A DNA stretch of 64,000 bases from Tuctoria greenei (Eukaryota; Streptophyta; Magnoliopsida; Poales; Poaceae): contig JAYESD010000008.1 in the NCBI GenBank assembly GCA_036927565.1, positions 169,842,922 to 169,906,921 of the forward strand, in the 5' to 3' direction. Made by a program: the position numbers and the translations under genes. How positions within the stretch are numbered: the first letter of the stretch is position 1; the number at the start of each line of letters is the position of its first letter. This document shows positions 1 through 12,330 of this stretch, piece by piece. Under the pieces are notes generated by a model. The model made no database searches and was not told the origin of the DNA. It worked only from the letters and a program-made list of their open reading frames with translations.

Positions 1-3000
1 AGGAATGATCTCTCAAGAAGTGGTGTCTAATATCTATGTGCTTTGTCCTCGAATGCTCAACTAGATTGTGGGCTATTTTGATGGTGCTCTCATTGTCACA
101 TAGAAGAGGAATATGACGCAAGTTTATACCATAATCCCTTAGAGTTTGTCGCATCCAAAGAAGTTGTGCACAACAACTTCCGGCTGCTACATATTCCGCT
201 TTGGTTGTGGAAATAGCAATGAAGTTTTGTTTATTAGAGGATCAAGACACTAAGGATCTACCCAAGAATTGGCATGTCCCGGATGTGCTCTTTCTATCAA
301 CTTTACACCTCGCATGATCCGCATCGGAATAGCCAATAAGGTTAAACTTGGATCCTTTGGGGTACTAAAGTCCTAGGCTAGGTGTGTGAACTAAATATCT
401 AAGAATTCTCTTCACGGCGGTCATATGACACATCTTAGGTGTAGCTTGAAAACTTGCACACATACACACACTTAGCATAATATCCGGTCTAGATGCAGAA
501 AGATATAACAAAGAACCAATCATGGAACGATATACCTTTTGGTCCACACTTGGACCATCTTCGTTGAGGTCTAAGTGTCCATTTGTTGCCATTGGAGTCT
601 TGATGGGTTTGGCCTTGTCCATGTCAAACTTCTTTAATATGTCTTGAGTGTACTTTGTTTGACTTATGAATTGCCCTCTTTGAGTTGCTTAACTTGAAAA
701 CCTAAAAAGAACTTCAACTCCCCCATCATGGACATCTCAAATCTCTCTGTCATTATCTTAGAAAACTTATCACAAAACACTTTGTTAGTAGAACCAAATA
801 TTATGTATCGACATATATTTGGCACACAAAAAGATCATCATTAAAGTGCTTTGTAAATAGAGTGTAATCAGCTTTTCCTATCTTAAAACCATTTTGATTC
901 AAAAAGTCTCTAAGACACACATACCAAGCTCTAGGAGCTTGTTTGAGGCCATAGAGAGCCTTACGCAATTTGAAGACATGGTTTGAGAAGTCTTGATCTT
1001 CAAAGCCCAGTGGTTGCTCCACATAGACTTCCTCCTTGGTTGGGCCATTTAGGAACGTACTCTTGACGTCCATTTGGTAAAGCTTAAAATCATGGTGAGT
1101 AGCAAAGGCAAGTAATATACGAATTGACTCTAGCCTAGCTACGGGAGCAAAGGTTTCATCAAAATCCAAACCTTTGACTTGTGAGTACCCCTTGGCCACA
1201 AGTCGTTCCTTGTTCCTTATCACCACGCCATGCTCATCTTGCTTGTTGTGGAACACCCACTTGGTGCACACAACATTTGCTTGTGGAGACTTGACAAGCT
1301 CCCAAACTTTGTTCCTCTCAAAGTTGTTGAGCTCTTCTTGCATGGCCACCACCAAATCCAGGTCGCTCAATGCGTCTTCCACCTTATGGGGCTCCAAAGA
1401 CGATACAAAGGAGTAATGATCACAAAAGTTAGCAACACGAGAACGAGTGATTACCCCTTTTGTAATGTCTCCTAGAATGTTGTCAACAGGGTGATCCCGT
1501 TGAACACTTTGATGCACACGAGGATGTGGAGGTTGAACTCTTGAGTCATCATCATCCTTTTCTTCTTCTTGGTCTCCCCCTTGATGTATGCTTCCCTCTT
1601 GACTTTTGTCTTCTTGATCATGTTGAGGTGCCACTTGTCCATCTTCAACTTGATTGCGTGGGGGATGACTTGCATCATATTGTTATTGGTCACTTGAGCT
1701 TTGAGGTTGTTCTTGTGGTCATACATCTCCAAGTGTCATCCTCCTAAGTGCTTCTTGTGTAGAATCTTCTTGATCTAGCACACTTTGATCAACTTGCTCC
1801 ACTTGGGAGTCATTAGTTTCATCAAACACCACGTCGCATGCTATTTCAACAATCCCGGAGGATTTGTTGAAGACACGGTAGGCATGGGTGTTTGAATCAT
1901 AAAAAAGCAAGAAACCTTCATCGGACTTTGAAGCAAACTTCGAAGTCCTAGGCTTCTTGTTGAGAATATAGCACTTGCTCCCAAAGACACGAAAGTAAGA
2001 GACATTGGGTTTCTTACCAACTAGAAATTTGTAGGGGGTCTTCTTGAGAAGGCGGTGGAGGTACAATCGGTTGATGGCGTGGCAACCGGTGTTAATCGCC
2101 TCCGCCCCAAACCAGTCCGATGTCTTGTAACTCGTCAAGCATCGTCCTTGACATCTCAATGAGTGTCCTATTCTTCCGTTCCGCCACCCCATTTTGTTGA
2201 GGGAGTATGGGGTTGAGAATTCATGCTTGATGCCCTCCTCATCCAACAATTCTTCCACTTGAGTATTCTTGAACTCGATGTCGTTGTCGCTTCTTATAGC
2301 CTTGATTCTTGAGGCGAACTCATTTTGAGCTCTCCTCAAGAACCTCTTGAGGACACCGTGAGTTTCGCCCTTATCATGCAAGAAAAAACCCAAGTGAAAC
2401 GAGAAAAATCATCAACAATAACAAGACCATATTTGTTACCGCCAATGCTAATGTAGGTTATTGGCCCGAAAAGGTCCATGTGTAGTAACTCCAAAGGTCT
2501 TGTCGTCGTCATGATGTTCTTGGAGGGGTGTTGAGCTCCTACTTGCTTTCCCGCTTGGCAAGCACTACATGGCCTATCCTTTTCAAATACAACATTATTC
2601 AAACCATAGATGTGCTCGCCCTTAAGAAGCTTTTGTAAGTTCCTCATCCCAACATGGGCTAGCCTTATATGCCAAAGCCATCCCATGTTGGTTTTCACCA
2701 TTAAGCATGTGTCAAGTTGAGCTTTATCCGAGGTGAAATCCACAAGATAAAGCTTTCCCTTGAGCACACCCTTAAAAGCGATTGAGTTGTCGCTTCTTCT
2801 AAAGATGCTCGCACCCTCATTAGTAAAAACACAATTATAACCCTTGTCACATAGTTGTGATATGGACAAAAGGTTATAGTCTAAAGAATCAATATGCAAG
2901 AAATGACAATTTTACTGGAGCCAAGGATTTTCCCTCGGCTATTGTCCCCAAAGAGGATCCCTTCATTTGGATCATCATGTTGTACATACTCCACGAACAT

Positions 3001-3072
3001 TCTCCTCTCTCCGGTCATGTGGTTGGTGCATCCACTATCGATCACCCATTTGGATCCATCGGAGGAGTATGC
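1..3072 (-). pseudogene. pol: pol of C1 (protease-integrase-RT-RNase H), broken and truncated
   Basis: Starting at 3072 on the minus strand the frame reads the protease site VIDSGCTNHMTGER with the catalytic DSG intact. It continues into the pre-integrase zinc region and CSACQAGKQ (about 2899-2550), the integrase core with RSDN (2480-2000), RT from about 1480, and RNase H (622 to the edge). The RT catalytic YVDD is spoiled: the frame reads YVDT and then stops near 801. The integrase core is frameshifted near 2340-2390 and near 2180. The overlapping reading frames show several independent breaks, so no functional Pol can be made. Confidence 0.88.
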
Positions 3073-3085
3073 CTACAAAACAAGA

Positions 3086-5365
3086 TTATGCCTTCCTTTT
3101 AGGTACCCAAGTGGAGTTGGGTCCTTTGACGTTAGTAGTGAGACACTTGGGCACCCACACACAAGGCTTGGGGCTCTTGCGGAGTGGCCCAACATATCTA
3201 GCATAAACTTTGCCATACTTGTTCCTCATTAAAACATAAGATGCATCAAAATCATGAAAGAGAGGATGCAATTCAAATTTAGGCATATTAGTGCTAGTTG
3301 AAGTAGTCTTCCCAATTTTAGTTGGGGATGAGCTTCCTTTGACAAAGACAATCAAGTCTTTGCCATACTTGGAGGTTTTAGCATTTTGCTTTCCACCTCT
3401 AGTATAACCAAGACCATCTTTGACATTGGGAGGTCTTGTGTTGGTGTATGCACTTCGTGCATATGCCACCTTCTCTTTGTCAAAGATGCCACCCTTTGGT
3501 GCTTGTTTGCCTTGAGTCAGCTTAAGCTCATCCTTTAATTTAAGGATCAAGTTAGAGCATTTGCAAGTAGAGATTGCTTCGGATGCAACCTTTGAGGACG
3601 ATGAGCTTTTGGAGGAAGAGGCTACATTGGTCTTGAGAGACTCAACTTGAGTCTCAAGGATCTTGTTAACTTTTGCCAAGTTGCCAAGTTCGTCCTTGAG
3701 CTCAATGGTTGTCTCCTCAAGACTTGAGAATGTTTTCTTGCTTAGAGCAAGTTCATGCTCTAATGCCTTGCTCTTCTCTCTCTCAAGCTCAAGGAGCTCA
3801 ATGATCTCTTTACATCTCTCCTTTTCATGGATAAGCATGTCCTCTTGCCTATCTATGAGCTCCTCCTTCTCAAATATTTCATCCGAGAGTAATTTCATTC
3901 TACGCAAAGTGCTCTTACTTATGTCCTTAAGCATGTGTTCATTTTCACTAGCACTATCAAAATTATCATGAGAGGATATGGAAGAGGATGAGTTAGAAGT
4001 AACCTTTCTCCTTCCTTGTTTTGCCATGAGGCAAGTTGGCTTGTGGTCGTAGAGGTTGGGGAAAAGCTTGCTTCCCTTGGAGCTCCTCCTGATGGCTATG
4101 GTTTCCATCTTCTCCTTGTCTTCGAACGAGGATGACTCATCATTAGAGTCCCATTCCTCGCCTAAGTGATCATGACCGGAGGGTCTCTTCTTCTTATAGA
4201 GCTTCTTCTCTTGCGGCCTGCCCTCCTTCTTCTTCTTGCCCTCTTCATGTGGGCAATCTACAATGAAGTGCCCGTACTCGCCACAATTGTAGCAAGCCCT
4301 CTTGGTTTTGGGCCTTGCCTTCTCTTTGCCCTTGCTCTCATGCTTTTATCATCCTTTTCTTCTTCTCATCATTCTCTTGAAGTTTTTGATGAAGAGGGCC
4401 TCTTCCTCATCGGTGTCAAGGCTCTCCTCATCATCTTCATTTTGCTCTTTTGAGGATGATGTCGCTTTGAGTGCAACATCCTTCATCTTCGAAGCGGTGA
4501 ACCTTTGGAGGTCGTTGTAGAAGAGTGCCTCCTTCTCCATGATCTCGTGGTTGATGATCCTCCTTAGGACCTCCTCCGGGGTCATTTTGGCAAACCCCGG
4601 GCTTTCTAGTATCATGGAGCAAAGAGAGACGTTTCTAGGCATGAATGCCCGAATCATTCTCATCACCGCTTCGTGGTCCGTCCACTTGGTGCAGCCATAA
4701 GATCTGCTCTTGTTGATGAGCAGCTTTAGGCGGTTGTACATTTCTTGAGGAGATTCACCATCCATAATGGCAAACCTCCCGAGCTCTCCTTCAATGAGCT
4801 CAATCTTGGCTTCCTCCATGACTCGGTTGCCTTCATGAGCCGTCTTGAGGGTGTCACAAATATCTTTGGCCACCTCAAGTCCATCCACTCGGTTGAACTC
4901 ATCTCTTGAGAGAGATGAGATGATCACTCCGGCCGCTTGGGCATTGTGGTGAAGGAGCACGGCTTGCTCCCGAGTGATGTCTTCTTCATTCTTCGGGATG
5001 TGCACTCCACTCAACACAATTTGCCACAAAGAGGGGTTGAGTGACACAAGATGGATTTTCATGTTGTGCTTCCACATCCCGTAGTCGTTTCCATTGAATT
5101 GGGGAGGTTTCCCCAATGGAATAGAGAGATAGTGGTTGTTGGAGACAAGGCGGTCATAGTTGTAGCCTTGTTGGTTGTAGTTAATCGTGCCACCCGATGT
5201 AGAGGTTGAAGAGTCAACCATTGGAATCTTCAACTTCTCTCGAAGTTTCACCTTGAGCTGGCGAGTCTCTTCGTCATCCGTGGACTTGTCTTGGTAGACA
5301 AGCACCTCCTCTTGGGTTGCCTAGACCTCATTTGTCAAGACCTCGTCATACCCCACTCCGGCCAT
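3086..5365 (-). pseudogene. gag: gag of C1, broken
   Basis: Gag forms the virus-like particle and binds RNA. The likely ATG is at 5365 (MAGVGYDEV), matching the C2 start MAGRGD. An in-frame TAG follows after about a dozen codons. The main open stretch, 5305-4349, holds the copia-type gag domain (LSIPLGKPPQFNGNDYGMWK onward). Stops near 4345 interrupt the frame before the zinc knuckle CYNCGEYGHFIVDCP (about 4250-4300). The tail, open from 4108 to 3086, contains a long charged coiled coil (EKEELIDRQEDMLIHEKERC) and ends in VPKRKA followed by the stop found in all four copia elements. Confidence 0.85.
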
Positions 5366-5402
5366 CTTCTCTCCGAGTTGTTAGACTCTTGGGGAGAGTC
5401 CT

Positions 5403-5414
5403 GCTCTGATACCA
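5403..5414 (-). other. Primer-binding site of C1 (tRNA-iMet)
   Basis: The minus strand reads TGGTATCAGAGC two bases after the LTR end. This is complementary to the 3' end of plant initiator tRNA-Met and fixes the element's orientation. Confidence 0.9.
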
Positions 5415-5416
5415 AT

Positions 5417-7073
5417 TGAAAGTTTCCTAGAGGGGGGTGAATAGGCTAAATGACCTGAAATGACTTAATAAAACGAGATTAGTACTCAAGGGGGCGGACT
5501 AGTCCGGTCCAAGGGCGGACTAGTCCGGTTCTCCTGCATGGAAAGCCTAAAAAGGAGTTTCTAACAAGTTTTAATCCGATTCTTGTGATGCAAAGTATGT
5601 TAGAATGACTTAGTGAACCTTAACAAGTTATGAAGCAAGTGTGAGTCTAAGGATCACAATGAAACAAGAGTGATGAACAAAATGGTAAGGCTAACCCTAG
5701 AAGCAATGTGCGATAAATGAAAGCTAAGAACACAATGGACACAAGGATTTTATCCCGAGGTTCGATCCCACGAAGGAATCTACGCCCCCGTTGAGGAGTC
5801 CACGAAGGACTGGGTTCAACAACCCTTCTCTCACCAAGTTTACCACAAGGGCCTAACTTGGTTCTCCACTATCACAAAGGGGTGAATACAATATTTGTTG
5901 GGGCTTCTCACAATCTGAGGCTCCCACCACAAATACAATCACAAATCACAAAGATCAACTCAAGCCACATATCACAAAGATTCACAAGTGCAAGAGATCA
6001 AACCGAGAGCCTAGAGCGGTGTTCTTCCTCTTCTTCACCTCACCAAACCCTAATCCACACAAGAATTAGTTTTAGAGGGAAGGTAGGCAAGATGGAGGCT
6101 TTTGGAGGCTCAAAGTTTGCTGTGGCGGCACTAGGGTTTCAAAGGGATCAAGGAATGGTTCAAATGAACCCAGGGGTCCTCTATTTATAGAGGTTCCCAG
6201 CCCATACTGCTGACTTCAGCAGATGGGCGGACTAGTCTGCCCTATGACCCAGACTAGTCCGACCTTTGGGACCACTGACGTCCCTGACAACTGTCGCACT
6301 GCACGACAATCGCCACACTACCCGCCAAACTTCAAATTCAAACGGTCACTTCAAAAATGGACTAGTCTGGCCCACACCGGACTAGTTCGATCTCACATAG
6401 AAATTTTTGTTCCGTGTGAAAACAGACTAGTCTGGAGACCACGGACTAGTCCAGCCCCCCAGGACGGACTAGTCTGGCCTACCGAGACTTAGTCGCTGAA
6501 GCACCAACTCCTCACATATCCGGACTAGTCCGGCCCCCAGGGCGGACTAGTCCGATCTCAGTCAGGACCTCTTGGTCCGGACTAAAACGGACAAGTCCGT
6601 GGTTTTGGGACTTAGCCCCCAAAACCCACTCCATGACTACCCGGACTAGTCCGTCTCACTATGGACTAGTCCGAACTTAGTCAGACCCTTCTGGTACGGC
6701 TGAAAACGGACTTGGCCGGCCAGGAACGGACTAGTCTGGCCACCTGCACGGACTAGTTCGGCCACTCCTGCCAGACTACTTCCAACTCTCTTTTCTCAAT
6801 AGGTTTGATCTCTAAACCGCTTTGAGCTCCCAACTTGATCTCTATGCACTTTAGACACACATCCTCACACTTATTTGGCTAGTCTACACTCGACACGCTA
6901 GAAACCCTAGTTTCTTCTTTTCGAGTCGACATCACCGTTTTCATCCTTTTCCTTTTTGAGGGTTTGTGTTTCCGCTTGAATCCACACCTGTGCTTAAGAT
7001 CACTAAGCTCATTAGTTACTTAATTGTCCTCATCAATCATCCAAAACCCACGGGGATCCTAGATGCAGTTTCA
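5417..7073 (-). repeat. 5' LTR of C1
   Basis: The LTR is 1657 bp and bounded by TG...CA, with imperfect terminal inverted repeats (TGAAAGT at one end, CAGTTTCA at the other). The end next to the primer-binding site carries the block CCTAGAGGGGGGTGAATAGG, which is shared by every copia LTR in the window. The palindrome CGGACTAGTCCG and its degenerate forms recur from about 5495 to 6770, densest between 6220 and 6770. Confidence 0.9.
6182..6189 (-). promoter_or_regulatory. TATA box of C1 LTR
   Basis: The minus strand reads CTATAAATAG here. The position inside the LTR matches TATAAATA in the C3 and C4 LTRs, and it lies between the palindrome array (U3) and the leader-like sequence. Inferred from position and consensus. 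Confidence 0.6.
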
Positions 7074-7615
7074 ACACCGCATTACCCGAAGAAAAAATAG
7101 GACGTGGCCTACGCGTTATATGATCACCACTGGATCAGAGACATTGCTCACAAAATCACAGCTGATATGCTTGTGGAGTTCATACAACCATGGGAGCTTA
7201 TGTAGGGGGTCCAGCTGAGTGACAACCCAGATCAGTGTGATTATATTACCTGGCGTTTCTCAGCTACTGGGCAATACTCAGCTCGGTCTTCCTACAGGTC
7301 TCAGCATGAGGGTTGCACTCACTCATCGTACCCTGCGAAGATCTGGAGGGTATGGGCTCCCCCAAAGTGCAAGCTTTTTGTCAGGCTGATGGTGCAAGAC
7401 CGTCTTTGGACTGCTGCTAGGCTTCAGCAGCGGGGTTGGCCGAACCAATATATTTGCGGACTATTCAGCAGAAGTGTTGATACAGCATTATACCTGTTCG
7501 TGGAATGTCCAGTATCTCGGTAAATCTGGATTAGAGTCTCCAGTGCTCTCGGTCTTCAAGCAGTAATCCCACTCGGCTGGTCGCAGCCTTATGACCTGGC
7601 ATCATGGTCCCAATG
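7074..7615 (+). pseudogene. LINE reverse transcriptase C-terminal region, 5' piece
   Basis: One plus-strand frame reads the typical end of plant LINE ORF2. It includes HHWIRDIAHKITADMLVEF, then a W-F-ATGQYSARSSYR stretch, then KIWRVWAPPKCKLFVRLMVQ and DRLWTAARLQQRGW, which is the zf-RVT zinc-binding region. Three in-frame stops (after YPKKK, after PWELM and after VECPVSR) show it is dead. The frame stops at the C2 insertion at 7615 and resumes in the same frame at 55982. The upstream LINE sequence was replaced by C1. Confidence 0.85.
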
Positions 7616-9234
7616 TGAAAGTCGCCTAGAGGGGCGGGCGGGGGGGGGGGGGGGGGGTGAATAGGAAATAAGACCTAAAATGACTTAATCAAATGAGATT
7701 AAACTCCGGAGGTCGGACTTGTCTGAACAGGGCCGGACTAGTCCGCTCAACACAGGGAGAAAACCTAAAAACTTTGTTTCTACAAGTTATTTGTGGAATT
7801 TTAGTTCACCGAAGATGTAAGCAATGTGTGGTAACCTAATACAACTTAGATTGTGAAGTTAAAGCACTTAGGTTACAAGATTTTAACAAAGATCAAAGTG
7901 AAGAGCAATATGAACAATAAGAACCCTAATAGCAATGCTAGTGATTATGAAATGTAAAATGACAAGTGAGACAAGATTTATCCCGTGGTTTAGCTCCACG
8001 AAGAAGCCTACATCCACGTTGAGAAGTCCACACAAGGATCAGGTCTCACTTGACCCTTCTCTCACCAACCCACCACAATGGCCGGCTTGGTTTCCACTAT
8101 ATCAATGGGTAATCACCAAGTTTGATTCGGACTGCTCACAAGTTGAGGCTCCCACAAATCAATACAATGAGGACCACACAAAGATCAAATCACACAAGCC
8201 ACAAAACACAACACAATGTGCAAAGAGATCAAACCGAGAGCCCAAGCGCAATGATCTTCCTTCACTCTCCTCCGCAAACCCTAATCTCTTCAAGATTTGG
8301 TCTTAGAGGGCTAGTAGGACGAGTGGAAGGCTTTGGAAGTCTCTAGGTTACTTGTGGCGGCACTAGGGCTCAAGAGTTATCAAATAGGGGTCGAGGGTCC
8401 CTGTTTTGTAGGGGTCCCGACAACTAACTGTTGCCACCAGGGCAAACTCAGACTAGTCCGGCCTTCTGGGACCACCGACAATTTCACGTCATCGATCAAC
8501 AAAAAAGATGACGTGTGCGCCAATGTTTGAATTTCAAACAGCTATGAACTAGTCCGGTACAAAACGAACTAGTCCAAAGTAGGACAGAAAGGTTTGGTCG
8601 GTCCCAAAACAGACACAATAGGGTATGGCCGGACTAGTCCGACCCTCTAGGGTTTTCTCTCGGTTAATCTCACCAAGTCTCAAATGGACTAGTCCGTACC
8701 ACCACGGACAAGTCCGAACTTTTCCAGAGAGCTTTGGTCCGTTCCAAAACGGACAAGTCCGGCTTTTGTGGACTTAGCTCCAACTCCAATAAGGGATGAG
8801 CAGACTAGTCCGTACAAATACGGACAAGTCCGAATTCATCTAGAGACCTTTAGTCCACCCCAAAGCGGACTTCTCTGACTGGCCGTACTAGTCCGGCCCT
8901 TAGGCCCAGACTAGTCCCACCTCCCAAGTTTTTTTTCTCATTTTAGCTTCTTACTTAGGTTTTTCTCTCAACCACCACTTTGAGCCCTCTAGAATGATCT
9001 CAATGCACATGATACATCCAGCCTCACACATGATACGGCTCACTCAAGCTCAATACCATAGAAACCCTAATTTCTACGCTTGAGTCTTTGACGCCTGTTT
9101 CGATCTTTTCTTTTTGAGGGTTTTCGTCTCATTTCGACCATTACACCTGTGCTTAAGATCAACTTAGCTCATTAGTCTCTTAATTGTCATAATCAATCAT
9201 CCAAAACCCATGGGGATGCCTAAATGCACTTTCA
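7616..9234 (-). repeat. 3' LTR of C2
   Basis: The LTR is 1619 bp, bounded TGAAAGTCG...GCACTTTCA. It is clearly the partner of 54377-55981, with shared text throughout and scattered differences. Palindrome motifs run from about 7705 to 8920. The usual run of six G after CCTAGA has grown to a G-rich tract at 7631-7657 with 18 consecutive G. The TATA position reads CTACAAAAC on the minus strand, against CTATAAAGA in the 5' LTR. Confidence 0.9.
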
Positions 9235-9252
9235 ATCTCCCCCTTTTTGGTG
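9235..9252 (-). other. Polypurine tract of C2
   Basis: On the minus strand CACCAAAAAGGGGGAGAT abuts the 3' LTR. This is the expected plus-strand priming site, and the same tract precedes the 3' LTRs of C3 and C4. Confidence 0.8.
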
Positions 9253-9607
9253 ATTGATGACAACACATTAAGACTTCAACAAAAAGGATAATAATTTGTT
9301 TTCATAACATATATTTGTATGAGTGACTCCCCCTCAATATATGCGTCATGGGTAAGAGAAATTGAGAGAGTTCTCATACATATACATGTTATGGTGGGGT
9401 GCCTAAGTGATGTGCTCATAAATTGTGATAAGGTACCAAGTATGTAAGATGAAACATGTAACTCAAGCATAACATCACAATTTCGAAAAGATACATGAAT
9501 TAAGACTTACAACAATTGAAATGCAGCGAGACTTAAAACATAAGTCCAACATAAGTCCATAGTGGATTAATCTCTCCCCCATATAAAACTATCTAACTAC
9601 CCCTTCC

Positions 9608-9645
9608 AATCTCTCCCCCTTTGGCATCAAGACACCAAAAAGGAA
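9608..9645 (-). other. Internal polypurine-like tract of C2
   Basis: The minus strand reads GGTGTCTTGATGCCAAAGGG followed by GGAGAGATTGG, just after the accessory gene and about 370 bp before the true polypurine tract. The same block occurs at the matching place in C3 and in both C4 copies. Confidence 0.6.
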
Positions 9646-9670
9646 AAAAGAGAAAGAAGAGTCCTAAGGT

Positions 9671-11248
9671 CTACTCCTCATCATCATCATTATTGTAGTC
9701 ATCGTCGTCTCGCCCTTGGTGTCCGCCGTCGCTCTCCGTGGCCTCCGGATCATCATTAGCATCATCTTCGGATGGAGCTGCTGTGGAGGTATCAAGTTCA
9801 CTGAATTGAGCAAGCTCCTTGGCGGTGAACTCCGGGAATGGAGTCAACTCCCCATCACTCTCCACGGTGGGCGACATAGGGATCTCCAGCTTGTCGCACA
9901 TCACCTTGAGATACTTCTCTTGCCGATGCTCCATGTGACATTGCCGAACTTCCATTTTCCGACAAGAGGAAGATATGGCTTTGAAGAACCTGAGGAATCC
10001 ACTGCCGCATTGTGATGAAGGAGGAGGTGGTGGAGGACGTGATGGCACAAAGTGTGAAGAAGAGGCAAAAGGATCCGCATTCTTCCTACGAGGGGCAGCC
10101 GGCTCCGGGGGATGAATTTGAGGATGCAACCTTCTATGAATGATGTCCTTCTTGAAGTTAAGTCCGGACACCTTCTCGATGATGTACATGATGTACGGAG
10201 CATAGCCACATGATCGGTTTGGAGTATGCGAGATGTTGAAGATGTCATAAAAAATGTAGTCCACCACATTGAAACGGACATCTCCATCAATTAGCACCAT
10301 CAAGTGCCTCAAGTTACCTTGAATAATCCCCGCATCTCCATCTTTGGGGGCAATAGTCTTCCAGAGCACTCGATTGAGGACACTGTAGAAGGGCTTGATG
10401 TTCCTTATGTGCCCGGCCTCAACAGGTACATGACTTGGATACATGTACTCCAAAGTGTCTCGATCAACTAGCCTTAGATTGGAGATGATGATCTCATTGT
10501 CCAGTTGGTCCTCCAAGTAAACTCCCAGTAGGTGGTGGAGTATTTCTCTCCATGAGTCATCCAAGTGATCCTCCTGTCTCCGTCGGTGTGGAAGTAGACA
10601 GTGGAGTAAAACTGGGCAGTGACTTCCACATTCCAGTCATATTGAAAGCCCATGAGTTTCTTCAATCCATGGCGCTCTATGGCCTCAATCACAACATTGA
10701 AGGCCAAATGATCCTTTTGGGCCATGTAATCCCAGTCAATCCACTGAGCATCAGTCACAGGTGTTTTCTTGGACATATAAATTGTCCTGTATTAGTCACA
10801 GTGGAAGTCACACCAAATGCGGGGATCCACTGTGCTCCTCTACCTTTGATAGACATTGAGCTTCCTGAGCTTCCTAGCCTTCTCAGCCCCTTTGCCTTTG
10901 AATATGTTGGCATCGAAGGCAGCTGTACGGTTGGGGTTCCGTGCAGGTGAAGACATCCTCAGAGGACCTATGGGCTGAGAGGCTCCCTTCTTGGCCTTGC
11001 TTGCAGGCTTCTTAGCAACAAGGACCCTCTTCTTGGGTGAATCATCCACTGGTTCCTTGCCCTTGTCCTTGGAGGTCCTTGCCTCCTGGGATTTACCTTC
11101 TCCCCAATAGTCACAAGTCTTTTCTTCTTGGGAGCTGCCTCAGCTGCAGCTGATTTATGAGCCCCCCGTTGTGTCTTCTTTGCTCTTCTAGCTTCTGATC
11201 GAGAGTTGAGATATGCCATGACAAGCTTGTCCTCCTCGCACTTTCGGC
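9671..11248 (-). pseudogene. Accessory gene of C2, main part
   Basis: This is the C-terminal bulk of the gene lying between RNase H and the 3' LTR. It aligns by eye with the intact C4 protein: QWIDWDYMAQKDHLAFNVVI, then ERHGLKKLMGFQYDWN, FYSVLNRVLWKTIAPKDGDA, TPNRSCGYAPYIMYIIEKV and an acidic C-terminus. Frame changes occur near 10970, 10840 and 10560, so it is a pseudogene. The N-terminal 22 codons lie at 47836-47902, on the far side of the C3 insertion. No signal peptide or membrane segment is visible. Function unknown; similar proteins recur in grass retrotransposons. Confidence 0.8.
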
Positions 11249-11253
11249 GGTAT

Positions 11254-12330
11254 TGAATGTTGGCTAGAGGGGGGTGAATAGGCCTTTTTGAATTTTTGGT
11301 CAGAACCTGCAACACTTAACAAACTGATCAAATAACGAGATATCGGACTAGTCCGGTAGAGTGCGGACTAGTCCGGTGCATGCGGACTAGATTGATCAAG
11401 TTCGATCAATGATTTCAATTCAAGCATAGATGCAGTGGAAAATAGTATGTAACTTGCAAGTATTGATTCAATGAAGTTATGTGTAGTGTAATTAGCTTTG
11501 ATATGAATGTTCTAACGTAGGATCTACAAAATCAATCAAACCCTAGAATACGATATTAGAAACTTTAAGAGCAAGTTTGACACACGATTTTATCCCGTGG
11601 TTCGGTTCCCACAAAGGCAAGTTATATCCACGTTGAGGAGCCCACAAAAGGACCAGGTCTTCACTGACCCTAACCTCGTCGAATCGCCATGAAGGCCAAT
11701 TCTTCTTACACTATAACAAAAGGGCAAATCACCAAGTTCAAGGGGCCTTCTCACAAGTTGAGGGATCCCCAAGATTACAATTCAAACACCACAAAGAACA
11801 CACTCGTAAGATGAACAATAAAACCACAAGAGTGTGTTAGAGATCAAACCCAAGAGCTCAAAAGTGTAGAATCGTGTCTCTCCTTTGATCCAAAGTGAAT
11901 CCTCAAGGGATTGATCTTTCTTGCGTTGGATTTTGTGGAGAGATGTGTTTTCTAGGCTCTTGGAGGGTGTGACGGCACAGGGGGTCGATAGTTATGATAG
12001 TTGGGCTGTGCACATCTATTTATTTTAGGGTTTTCAAAAGTTACCATTAGGATTTCGAGGGTCCGGACTAGTCCGTGGTAGAGTCCGAACTAGTTCGGTG
12101 TGCGGCGTGCAGGAAACCCTAAGTGTCCAGAAATATCGGACTTGTCCGGCTAGGAGCGGACTTGTCCAATTTTAGTCAGAACGGTTTTCGAACTTGTTCG
12201 TGCTGATATCGGACTTGTCCAGTGTGGTGATGCCCTTAGTGAATGTAGGACAAGTCCGCACTTGGAGGACGTGTCCGATTTTAGTCAGAGGCATTATCGG
12301 ACTAGTCTGAACTTTTTCGGACTAGTCCGC
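11254..12330 (-). repeat. 3' LTR of C3, left part
   Basis: The sequence begins TGAATGTTGGCTAGAGG and matches 46381 to about 47457 in the 5' LTR, including a palindrome array from about 11342 to 12330. It is interrupted inside a palindrome unit by the gypsy insertion at 12331. Confidence 0.88.

Larger units (their letters stand above)
1..7073 (-). mobile_element. Ty1-copia retrotransposon C1 (SIRE/Maximus-like), 5' part
   Basis: This is a copia element on the minus strand, cut by the left edge of the window. Reading the minus strand the order is 5' LTR, primer-binding site, gag with a CCHC knuckle, protease, integrase, reverse transcriptase and RNase H, which is the copia order (integrase before RT). 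The window begins inside RNase H, so the accessory gene and 3' LTR lie outside. Both gag and pol carry stops and frameshifts, so the copy is dead. It abuts LINE sequence at 7074; the possible 5-bp target duplication ACACC (7074-7078) cannot be checked because the other end is missing. The SIRE/Maximus placement rests on the long gag tail, the long LTR and the accessory gene of its relatives in this window. Confidence 0.9.

Noticed and set aside
5858..6492. Plus-strand open frames in the C1 LTR with repeated TSP-like peptides
   Set aside because: They are readings of the palindrome array in a non-coding LTR; no start or conservation.
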